From Parazoarcus communis (GTDB lineage Bacteria > Pseudomonadota > Gammaproteobacteria > Burkholderiales > Rhodocyclaceae), in assembly GCF_003111645.1 (NCBI RefSeq), contig NZ_CP022187.1, positions 2,418,001 through 2,482,000 of the forward strand: a stretch of DNA of 64,000 bases, given 5' to 3'. Shown piece after piece: positions 44,473 to 51,633 of this stretch; position 1 is the stretch's first letter; the number at the start of each line of letters is the position of its first letter. The position numbers and the translations under genes were made by a program. The notes below the pieces were generated by a model. That model was not told the DNA's origin and searched no databases. It was given only the letters and a program-made list of their open reading frames with translations.

Positions 44473-46246
44473 GCCGTGCCTCCTTTTCAGCCTTCTCGCC
44501 CGCGGCGCCATAGGCGCGGACCGCAGGTTGCGAGCGGGTGATCTTCACCGGACCATAATCAATGCGCGGCTGCGCCTCGCCGTTATAGTGCGCCAGCGAA
44601 TGCTTGAGGAAGTGCGCGTCGTCACGCTGCTCAAAGCCATCCAGGCGCTGATGCGCACCGCGCGACTCCTTGCGGTTGAGCGCCGAATACGCCATGGCTT
44701 GCGCCACATCGAGCTGATAGCCGAGTTCGATCGCCAGCAACCAGTTGGTATTCCACACACTGGACTTGTCCTCGATGCGCACATTGCGAAAGCGCGCGCG
44801 CAATTCGTCGAGCTTGTCGCACGCGGCCTGCATGGTGTCGGCCAGACGGTAGATGCCGCAGCCGCTTTCCATGGTCGCGGCCATCTCGCGACGCAGGGTC
44901 GCGATGCGTTCCGTGCCATCGGAGCGGGTCACCAGCGCGCGGGTTTTTTGCTCCACAGCCTGCGCCTGTCTGAGCAGGGTCGCAGAAGCACTGCGCGGTG
45001 CCGCCTTGGCAAAGGCAGCCGCCTCGAGTCCGGCCACCTTGCCAAACACGCACAGCTCGGCCAGCGAGTTCGATCCCAGGCGGTTGGCGCCGTGGATGCC
45101 GACGCTGGAACATTCGCCTGCGGCATACAGGCCCGGCAGGGGCGAGGCACAGCGACCATCGACCAGAATGCCGCCCATCGTGTAATGCACCGCCGGCCGC
45201 ACCGGGATGGGCGTCAGCGCAGGGTCGACGCCGAGAAACTCATCGGCAAGCTCGTAGATCTGCGGCAGGCGCTCACGCAATTTCCTTTCGCCCAGATGGC
45301 GCAGATCGAGATGCACCACCGAACCCAGGGGCCCTTCGATCGTGCGCCCCTTCTGCTGTTCATGCCAGAAGGCCTGGCTCAGGCGGTCGCGCGGGCCCAG
45401 CTCCATGGCCTTGTTGCGCGGCTCGGGTTCGGCCGGCCCGAGACCATAGTCCTGCAGGTAACGATAGCCGTCCTTGTTGAGCAGGAAGCCACCTTCGCCG
45501 CGACAGGCTTCGGTGAACAGCAGGCCGGTGCCCGGCATGCAGGTGGGGTGGTATTGAACGAACTCCATGTCGCGCAGCGGCACACCGTGACGGTAGGCCA
45601 TGGCCATGCCGTCGCCGGTGACGATGCCGCCATTGGTGTTCTCGCGGAACACACGCCCCGCGCCACCGGTGGCCAGCACCACCGCGCCGGCTTCGATCAG
45701 GGTGAATTCGCCCGAGGCGATCTCGATCACCGCCACCCCCTGCGCACGCCCGTCCTCGACGATCAGGTCCGCACAGAAGTGCTCGTCGAAGCGCTTGATC
45801 GAGGGATACTTGATCGAGGTCTGGAACAGGGTGTGCAGCATGTGAAAGCCGGTCTTGTCGGCGGCAAACCAGGTGCGCTCGATCTTCATGCCACCGAAGG
45901 CGCGCACGTTCACATGGCCATCGGGCTTGCGGCTCCACGGACAGCCCCAGTGCTCGAGCTGCACCATTTCTTCCGGGCACTGGGCGACGAAGTAATCCAC
46001 CACGTCCTGCTCGCACAGCCAGTCGCCGCCGGATACCGTGTCGTTGAAGTGATGCTCGAAGCTGTCGTGCGACTGCACCACACCGGCGGACCCGCCTTCG
46101 GCCGCAACCGTGTGACTGCGCATCGGATAGACCTTGGAAACCAGCGCGATCTTCAGCGCAGGATCGGACTCGGCCACCGCAATCGCTGCGCGCAAGCCTG
46201 CGCCGCCCGCCCCCACGATCACGACATCTGCCTTGAAAACCTCCAT
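44465..46246 (-). CDS. frdA: FrdA, fumarate reductase flavoprotein subunit
   Basis: 593 residues from ATG 46246 with AGGAGGACC upstream. VVIVGAGGAGLRAAIAVAE binds FAD, MRSHTVAAEGGSAGVVQ has the His for covalent flavin, and the active-site blocks FVQYHPTCMPGTGLLFTEA and HGANRLGSNSLAELCVFG are complete. Together with frdBCD it is an E. coli-like menaquinol:fumarate reductase for anaerobic respiration; it could run as succinate dehydrogenase. No FNR-type box is visible in the 174 nt upstream, unlike the nos genes. Confidence 0.96.
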   Translation of the reverse strand: MEVFKADVVIVGAGGAGLRAAIAVAESDPALKIALVSKVYPMRSHTVAAEGGSAGVVQSHDSFEHHFNDTVSGGDWLCEQDVVDYFVAQCPEEMVQLEHWGCPWSRKPDGHVNVRAFGGMKIERTWFAADKTGFHMLHTLFQTSIKYPSIKRFDEHFCADLIVEDGRAQGVAVIEIASGEFTLIEAGAVVLATGGAGRVFRENTNGGIVTGDGMAMAYRHGVPLRDMEFVQYHPTCMPGTGLLFTEACRGEGGFLLNKDGYRYLQDYGLGPAEPEPRNKAMELGPRDRLSQAFWHEQQKGRTIEGPLGSVVHLDLRHLGERKLRERLPQIYELADEFLGVDPALTPIPVRPAVHYTMGGILVDGRCASPLPGLYAAGECSSVGIHGANRLGSNSLAELCVFGKVAGLEAAAFAKAAPRSASATLLRQAQAVEQKTRALVTRSDGTERIATLRREMAATMESGCGIYRLADTMQAACDKLDELRARFRNVRIEDKSSVWNTNWLLAIELGYQLDVAQAMAYSALNRKESRGAHQRLDGFEQRDDAHFLKHSLAHYNGEAQPRIDYGPVKITRSQPAVRAYGAAGEKAEKEARHG

Positions 46247-46420
46247 CGACGGTCCTCCTGTTGCGTTTTGAACGGAGTGATCCTTACCCTTCAGGCATGT
46301 CCGCAGCCGCCCGCAATCAGCTTAGCATCGCACGACCGGCTTGCCGTTGCGGTCCCGCCACTGCATGAGCATATCGTCATCGGGCCGCGAAAGGCACCGT
46401 TTTCTGCTGCGGCACCGCCC

Positions 46421-47311
46421 TCAGAGCACCGATTTCAACAGCCCCCTGATCCAGCGCAAGCGGCTGATGACCAGGGCCAGCGCAATCAGTCCGCAGCCCA
46501 GCAACTGCATGGCACTCATCGACTCGCCAAACCACCAGGCTGCGACCAGCGCAGTCCACACCGGTTCGAGCATCAGGATCACCGCCGCATGGCTTGGCGT
46601 GGTCAGACTCTGACCGTGCAACTGCACCAGAAAGCGCAGGGTCGTCGCGATCAGCGCGCTTGCCAGTAGCCAGAACAGCACGGGCGTTGGCACCGATGCG
46701 GGCCAGGTTTCCACGAGCGCAGATGCCGGAAGCACCAGGACACCGACGATCACGACCTGAATAGTGCTCAGCGCCAGCACCGGCACGCCACGCACCACGC
46801 GTGAGTTGAGATTGAACAGGAATGCAAAGACCAGTGCAGCCGCGAGAAAGAACCACTGGCTGGGCTCGACCCGGAAACCGTGCGCCAGCGACAGACAGGC
46901 GAAACCGCTCAGAGCGACCGGCAAGGCCACCCAGGTGCTGACCGGTGGCCGTTCCCCGAAGAAGATTCGCGCAAACACCGGCACCAGCACGATACCCAGG
47001 CTGGCAATGAAAGCCCCTTCGCCGAGATGCTTGCCATGCTGAAGTCCGAGAATCCACAGTGACATCGCCACGGCAAACAGCACACCCACCATCGCAGCAC
47101 GCCCGAGCGCAGCGCGATCGAGCACCCGCAGCTGAGGCCAGCTGAAGACGGCGAGCACAAGGCCGGCGATCAGAAAACGCCATCCCACGAACTGGAACGG
47201 CGCCAGGCCGGCAAGTGACTCCTTGGAGAAGATCCAGCCGCAGGCGGCGAGCAGGGTCGCCGCGAGCAATAGCAGGTCAGCTTTCAGGGCATGGTTTCCG
47301 GACGCGTTCAT
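46421..47311 (-). CDS. EamA-family (drug/metabolite) exporter
   Basis: 296 residues with ten membrane helices and two EamA repeats. ACGWIFSKESLAGLAPFQFVG and GWRFLIAGLVLAVFSWPQL start the first; SHAAVILMLEPVWTALVAAW ends the second. Members export amino acids or other small metabolites; the substrate cannot be told. It lies between regA and frdA, all leftward, with no sign of co-transcription. Confidence 0.88.
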   Translation of the reverse strand: MNASGNHALKADLLLLAATLLAACGWIFSKESLAGLAPFQFVGWRFLIAGLVLAVFSWPQLRVLDRAALGRAAMVGVLFAVAMSLWILGLQHGKHLGEGAFIASLGIVLVPVFARIFFGERPPVSTWVALPVALSGFACLSLAHGFRVEPSQWFFLAAALVFAFLFNLNSRVVRGVPVLALSTIQVVIVGVLVLPASALVETWPASVPTPVLFWLLASALIATTLRFLVQLHGQSLTTPSHAAVILMLEPVWTALVAAWWFGESMSAMQLLGCGLIALALVISRLRWIRGLLKSVL

Positions 47312-47407
47312 CAGGGCCTGTAGCGGCCGTAGCCGAAGGGAAGCCGGCGATGTTACCCCGGCTTGCGTCGCCGCGCCCAGCGCACGCTTGATGCCCGACG
47401 CCGGATT

Positions 47408-47956
47408 TCAGTCGAGGCCGGCTGCAGGCAGACGGGCGAGTTTCCGCTGCAGCGTGCGCCGGTGCATCTTCAGTGCTCGGGCGGTGGCGGAAATGTTGCC
47501 TTCATGTTCGGCCAGCACGCGCTGCAGGTGTTCCCACTCGAGCCGGTCCACCGACATCGGCACGTCCGGCGCGCGCTCGTCGATCACCACGTCCTCGGCA
47601 CGCAAGCCCTTGATGATGGAATCCACGTCGGCCGGTTTGGCGAGATACTGCGTAGCCCCGAGCTTTACCGCATCGACCGCGGTGGCGATGCTGGCATAGC
47701 CGGTCAGCACCAGGATGCGCGCATTCGGGCTGGCTTCGAGCAGCGGGCGGATCAGGCGCAGACCCGAGGCGCCGTCGAGGTTGAGGTCGAGCACGATGAA
47801 CTCGGGCGCGTGATCGCGTGCAAGCTCGAGCGCACCGTCGCCGTCGGTCGCGCCATGAACGTCGAAACCGCGCTGGCCCAGGGCACGCGTGAGCACGCGA
47901 TTGAAGGCGGGATCGTCGTCAATGACCAGCAGCGTCGCAGCACAGTCCGTATTCAT
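47408..47956 (-). CDS. regA: RegA/PrrA/ActR-type redox response regulator
   Basis: 182 residues. Receiver domain with Asp57 (VLDLNLDGASGLRLI), Thr (VLTGYAS) and Lys (YLAKPAD); C-terminal Fis-type helix-turn-helix GNISATARALKMHRRTLQRK, the RegA/PrrA signature. No sigma-54 domain. It should be phosphorylated by the RegB-like kinase, whose stop it overlaps by 4 nt. In purple bacteria and rhizobia this pair controls respiration, denitrification and redox genes; here it sits beside nosZ. Confidence 0.93.
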   Translation of the reverse strand: MNTDCAATLLVIDDDPAFNRVLTRALGQRGFDVHGATDGDGALELARDHAPEFIVLDLNLDGASGLRLIRPLLEASPNARILVLTGYASIATAVDAVKLGATQYLAKPADVDSIIKGLRAEDVVIDERAPDVPMSVDRLEWEHLQRVLAEHEGNISATARALKMHRRTLQRKLARLPAAGLD

Positions 47957-49284
47957 TCCGGTTTTTCCTGCAGGGGAATGCTGAGACGGGCGATGGTGCC
48001 ACCATTGCTGCCGATGGTGAAGCCGAGCGTGCCACCATGATGTTCAACCGCCGAATACGCCAGAAACAGCCCGAGCCCCATACCCGACGCGCTCCCGGCC
48101 AGCGGCCCCTTGCGCGCGGCATCGCACACCGCAGCCGGAATACCGCCCCCCTGATCGGACACCTCCACCACGAAGTCACCGCCGGACACCTGCGCCTTGA
48201 CGCCTACCGGCGCACGCGCCTGCCCGGCCTTGGCATTGGCATTGGCCGCGTTGTCGATGAGATTGTGCAGCGCCTCGCCCAGACTCGCATCGGCCACGAT
48301 GCGGGCCGCATGCAGCGGCACAGGGACGCTCAGCACTGCGGTGGCATGCGGCCGCAGCCCGCGCCAGCGCGTCAGCACCCCATCGATCCAGTCGCCAGCA
48401 CTCACCGCACCGCCACCTTCGGCACGCTGCTGCCCCGCCTCACGCGCAAGGCCATTGAGGATGTCCCGGCAATGATCGACCTGGGTCCGCATCAGTTCGA
48501 TGTCCTCGCGTGCGTCGTCGCCGAGGTCGGCGCGACGGGCCAGTTCATCGCTGAGGATGCGCAGGGTACCCAGAGGCGTGCCCAGACGGTGAGCGGCGCC
48601 GGCGGCAAGCTTGCCCACGCCGACGACATAGGCATCACGCGCACGTGCGGCATCGCTCGCGGCCAGCGCCTGCTCCCGGCGCAGCAAGGCAGCGTTGAGA
48701 CGGACCACGAACCACACCACGGTGAGCGCGGAGAAGGAAAAGCCCAGCCACATGCCGGCCAGGTGCCAGGTCATGGCCATGTTCGCATCCGCAAGTTGCA
48801 CCGCATGATGGAAGCGCCACAGCAGCGAGTATTCAAGCACGGCCAGCGCCGCCAGCGACCAGGCCTGCGGGGCCGACAGGATGGTCGCCCCGACGGCGAC
48901 CAGGGGCAGCAGGAAGGCAATCGCCGGATTGGTCGCCCCACCGCCGAAGTACAGGAATGTCCCCCACGCGAACATGTCCGCCATCAGCTGCAACATCGCC
49001 CCGCGACGTCCGGTCAGGCCGGACAGCACACCGGCATGCATCAGCAGATTGATCGCCACCAGCGCGAGTATCACGGCAAACAGGGGGCTGCGCGGATGTG
49101 CAGGCGCCACCTGCGGAAAGACCAGCAGCGCCACCACGGACATTGCAAGCACCGACAGCCAGCGCAAATGCAGCAGGCGTTCGCGATCCGTGCGCACCTC
49201 GCCCAGCGCCTCGGAAGGCCTTGCCACCCGCGGCTCGGAAGACGTCACGGCGACGGGGTTTGGCGCGGATTCGGACGTACTCAT
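47953..49284 (-). CDS. regB: RegB/PrrB/ActS-type redox sensor kinase
   Basis: 443 residues, six membrane helices at about 43-195. GGATNPA (115-121) corresponds to the quinone-sensing loop GGxxNPF of RegB, with Ala in place of Phe. The H-box is AAGAAHRLGTPLGTL with His232. Cys272 (VDHCRDIL) matches the redox-active Cys of RegB. ATPase motifs N (NLIDNAANANAK) and G (GSASGMGLGLFLAY) are intact. Start 49284 is preferred since the family begins shortly before RERLLHLRWLSV. Divergent from nosZ across 223 nt. Confidence 0.92.
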   Translation of the reverse strand: MSTSESAPNPVAVTSSEPRVARPSEALGEVRTDRERLLHLRWLSVLAMSVVALLVFPQVAPAHPRSPLFAVILALVAINLLMHAGVLSGLTGRRGAMLQLMADMFAWGTFLYFGGGATNPAIAFLLPLVAVGATILSAPQAWSLAALAVLEYSLLWRFHHAVQLADANMAMTWHLAGMWLGFSFSALTVVWFVVRLNAALLRREQALAASDAARARDAYVVGVGKLAAGAAHRLGTPLGTLRILSDELARRADLGDDAREDIELMRTQVDHCRDILNGLAREAGQQRAEGGGAVSAGDWIDGVLTRWRGLRPHATAVLSVPVPLHAARIVADASLGEALHNLIDNAANANAKAGQARAPVGVKAQVSGGDFVVEVSDQGGGIPAAVCDAARKGPLAGSASGMGLGLFLAYSAVEHHGGTLGFTIGSNGGTIARLSIPLQEKPE

Positions 49285-49339
49285 GCCGGTACTCGAGTAA
49301 GAACAGTGTGCATCTAATCGATCGACTGATTTTCCGTCC

Positions 49340-49381
49340 TTGTCTTGAATCAAGGATTTCAATATCCAGCGCTCCTAAAGT
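49340..49381 (+). promoter_or_regulatory. FNR/DNR-dependent promoter of nosZ
   Basis: TTGTC-TTGA-ATCAA (49340-49353) agrees with the FNR/DNR consensus TTGAT-N4-ATCAA at 8 of 10 positions. A -10-like TAAAGT lies at 49376-49381. The box centre is 32 bp from the -10 centre, the class II distance that would put the box at -41.5 and transcription start near 49388, leaving a 120-nt leader. Confidence 0.7.
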
Positions 49382-49419
49382 GTCCCTGCGACAAAACGTC
49401 ACAGGACACTGTGTCGCAG
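49379..49419. repeat. Two overlapping dyads in the nosZ leader, one RegA-like
   Basis: AGTGTCC/GGACACT (49379-49385, 49404-49410) and CTGCGACA/TGTCGCAG (49386-49393, 49412-49419) are perfect interleaved inverted repeats. The second contains GCGAC and GTCGC, the half-sites of RegA/PrrA-type sites, though 20 nt apart. Confidence 0.6.
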
Positions 49420-49507
49420 GCAGACAGCCCGCGTTTCCGCCCGCAGCACGCGATGCGCCCGGTGCCTCGACATGCAATTACCACAGCTGAAACGGAGTCA
49501 TACGATC

Positions 49508-51451
49508 ATGAACGAAGCCAAGATGAAGCCGGTCGGGGAGATGCCCGATCCGGGCCGCCGCAAGTTTCTGAACACCGCCGCATTCGCAGGCCTCGCCGGT
49601 GCCGGCCTGTCGGTCGGGCTTTCGGCCTGCAACAAGGAAACAGCACCCGCGCCTGCTGCCTCAACGGCACCGATGGCAGCCGCAGAGCATCTCGAAGTCG
49701 GCAAGTACGAAGTCGCGCCCGGTCAGCTCGATGAATACTATTCCTTCTCCAGTGGCGGTCACTCGGGCGAATGCCGTATCTACGGCCTGCCGTCGGGTCG
49801 TGAGCTGAAGCGCATCCCCGTGTTCAACATGGACTGCCTGGTCGGCTGGGGCACGACCAACGAATCCAAGGCCATCCTGGGCACCAAGCCCAACGGCACG
49901 CCGAAGTACACCACCGGCGACACCCACCACGTTCACCCCTCGTACACCGACGGCACCTACGACGGCAAGTACATGTTCGTGAACGACAAGATCCACGGTC
50001 GCCTCGCCCGTATCCGCATGGACACGATGGAGACCGACAAGATCACCGAGATTCCCAACATCCAGGGTTTCCACGGCACCTTCCCCGACAAGCGCGACCC
50101 GGTCGATGCGGCCATCAACCACACCACCCGCGTGTTCTGCGGTGCCGAGTTCTCGATTCCGCTGCCCAATGACGGCCGCGACATGGAAGACGGCAGCAAG
50201 TACAAGTCGCTGTTTACCTGCGTCGATGCCGAGACCATGGAAGTGCGCTGGCAGGCACTGATCGACGGTAACTGCGATCTTGTCGCCAGTTCCTACGACG
50301 GCAAGCTGGCTGCGACCAACCAGTACAACACCGAGATGGGCATCCACTACGAAGGCATGATGGGCGCCGAGATGGACGCCTGCCTGTTCTTCAACGTTGC
50401 CCGTATCGAAGAAGCGGTGAAGGCCGGCAAGTTCACCACCATCGGCAGCTCCAAGGTGCCCGTGGTGGATGGCACACGCGCCTCGAACGCCGACCCCAAG
50501 ACCGCACTGACCTGCTATGTACCGATTCCGAAGAACCCGCACGGCGTGAACATCAGCCCCGATGGCAAGTACTACGCCTGCTCCGGCAAGCTGTCGCCGA
50601 CGGCCTCCGTCATCGAACATGCGCTGGTGCTGAAGTGGTTCGACGGCGAACTGCCGGAAGCCCGCGAAGCCGTGGTTGCCGAGCCGGAAATCGGCCTCGG
50701 CCCGCTGCACACCGGTTTCGACAACAAGGGCAATGCCTACACCACGCTCTTCCTCGACAGCCAGATCGTGAAGTGGAACGTGGAAGCCGCGATCAAGTCG
50801 TTCAAGGGCGACACCGCCGCCAAGGTGGTGCTCGACCGTATCGACGTGCACTATCAGCCGGGCCATGGCTTCACCTCGATGGGTGAAACCAAGGAATCCG
50901 ACGGCCGTTACTTCGTGTCCGACAACAAGTTCTCCAAGGACCGCTTCCTGCCCGTCGGCCCGCTGCATGCCGAAACCGCCCAGCTGATCGACATCAGCGG
51001 CGACAAGATGAAACTGGTGGCCGACCACTCGGTGTATTCCGAGCCGCACGACTCCATCATCATCCGCCGCGACATCATCAAGACACGCCAGATCTACAAC
51101 CTCGACGACTTCCCGCATGCGGTCAAGGATCCGAAGGAATCGGGCGTGTTCCGCGACGGCAAGAAGGTCACGGTCAAGCTCACCAGCCAGGCACCTGCGT
51201 TCAGCCTGCGCGAGTTCAAGGTCAAGAAGGGCGACGAAGTCACCATCATCCTGACCAACCTCGACAAGGTGGAGGATCTGACCCACGCCATGGCGATTCC
51301 GAAGTACGACATCAACTTCATCGTCAATCCGCAACAGACCCAGTCGGTGACCTTCGTTGCCGATCAGCCGGGCGTGTACTGGTGCTACTGCACCAACTTC
51401 TGCCACGCCCTGCACCTCGAGATGCGCTCGCGCATGATCGTCGAGGCCTGA
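49508..51451 (+). CDS. nosZ: NosZ, nitrous oxide reductase (clade I, Tat-exported)
   Basis: 647 residues. ATG 49508 has CGGAG upstream; an in-frame ATG at 49472 does not. The Tat signal GRRKFLNTAAFAGLAGAG (Arg17-Arg18) places it in clade I and its end, LSAC (Cys41), resembles a lipobox. The beta-propeller keeps the CuZ-site His blocks (GDTHHVHPSYTDGTYDG, IQGFHGTFP, NPHGVNISPDG, EPHDSIIIRRD). The C-terminal cupredoxin has the CuA site: DLTHAMAIPKYD and CYCTNFCHALHLEM (about 625-638). It reduces N2O to N2 in the periplasm, using cytochrome electrons. nosR follows under its own promoter. Confidence 0.97.
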   Translation: MNEAKMKPVGEMPDPGRRKFLNTAAFAGLAGAGLSVGLSACNKETAPAPAASTAPMAAAEHLEVGKYEVAPGQLDEYYSFSSGGHSGECRIYGLPSGRELKRIPVFNMDCLVGWGTTNESKAILGTKPNGTPKYTTGDTHHVHPSYTDGTYDGKYMFVNDKIHGRLARIRMDTMETDKITEIPNIQGFHGTFPDKRDPVDAAINHTTRVFCGAEFSIPLPNDGRDMEDGSKYKSLFTCVDAETMEVRWQALIDGNCDLVASSYDGKLAATNQYNTEMGIHYEGMMGAEMDACLFFNVARIEEAVKAGKFTTIGSSKVPVVDGTRASNADPKTALTCYVPIPKNPHGVNISPDGKYYACSGKLSPTASVIEHALVLKWFDGELPEAREAVVAEPEIGLGPLHTGFDNKGNAYTTLFLDSQIVKWNVEAAIKSFKGDTAAKVVLDRIDVHYQPGHGFTSMGETKESDGRYFVSDNKFSKDRFLPVGPLHAETAQLIDISGDKMKLVADHSVYSEPHDSIIIRRDIIKTRQIYNLDDFPHAVKDPKESGVFRDGKKVTVKLTSQAPAFSLREFKVKKGDEVTIILTNLDKVEDLTHAMAIPKYDINFIVNPQQTQSVTFVADQPGVYWCYCTNFCHALHLEMRSRMIVEA

Positions 51452-51510
51452 CCGAAAGCCATGACGTTGCAGGGTAAAACCTGCAGCGCCGGGTGATGAC
51501 AAGCAGTTTT

Positions 51511-51538
51511 CGGGGGGCGTCAGCCCCCCGCTTTTTTT
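51511..51538 (+). terminator. Terminator of nosZ
   Basis: CGGGGGGC and GCCCCCCG pair around GTCA and TTTTTTT follows. A smaller hairpin (GTTGCAGG with CCTGCAGC, 51465-51487) lies just before. It sets nosZ apart from nosR. Confidence 0.93.
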
Positions 51539-51555
51539 CCTCCGCCCCGGCCAAC

Positions 51556-51597
51556 TTGATACGAAACAAGGCACCCGCTGCCTTGGCAAATTAGTCT
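51556..51597 (+). promoter_or_regulatory. FNR/DNR-dependent promoter of nosR
   Basis: TTGAT-ACGA-AACAA (51556-51569) matches 9 of 10 consensus positions. A -10-like TAGTCT is at 51592-51597, centre to centre 32 bp, again class II spacing. Transcription would start near 51604, 30 nt before the nosR ATG. Confidence 0.75.
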
Positions 51598-51633
51598 TTC
51601 CGCATCTACTGTTTTCCATCGAGGAGTTCCCGA

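Noticed and set aside
46247-46420. Search for an FNR box upstream of frdA
   Set aside because: No sequence near TTGAT-N4-ATCAA was found, so anaerobic control through such a site is not claimed.
44453-46669. A 738-codon open frame antisense to frdA
   Set aside because: FrdA is unambiguous on the other strand; the antisense protein is His/Arg-rich without a family.
49379-49419. RNA pseudoknot formed by the two interleaved dyads in the nosZ leader
   Set aside because: Loop lengths of 0, 10 and 1 nt do not suit a standard pseudoknot, and the predicted start at 49388 leaves the first arm untranscribed.
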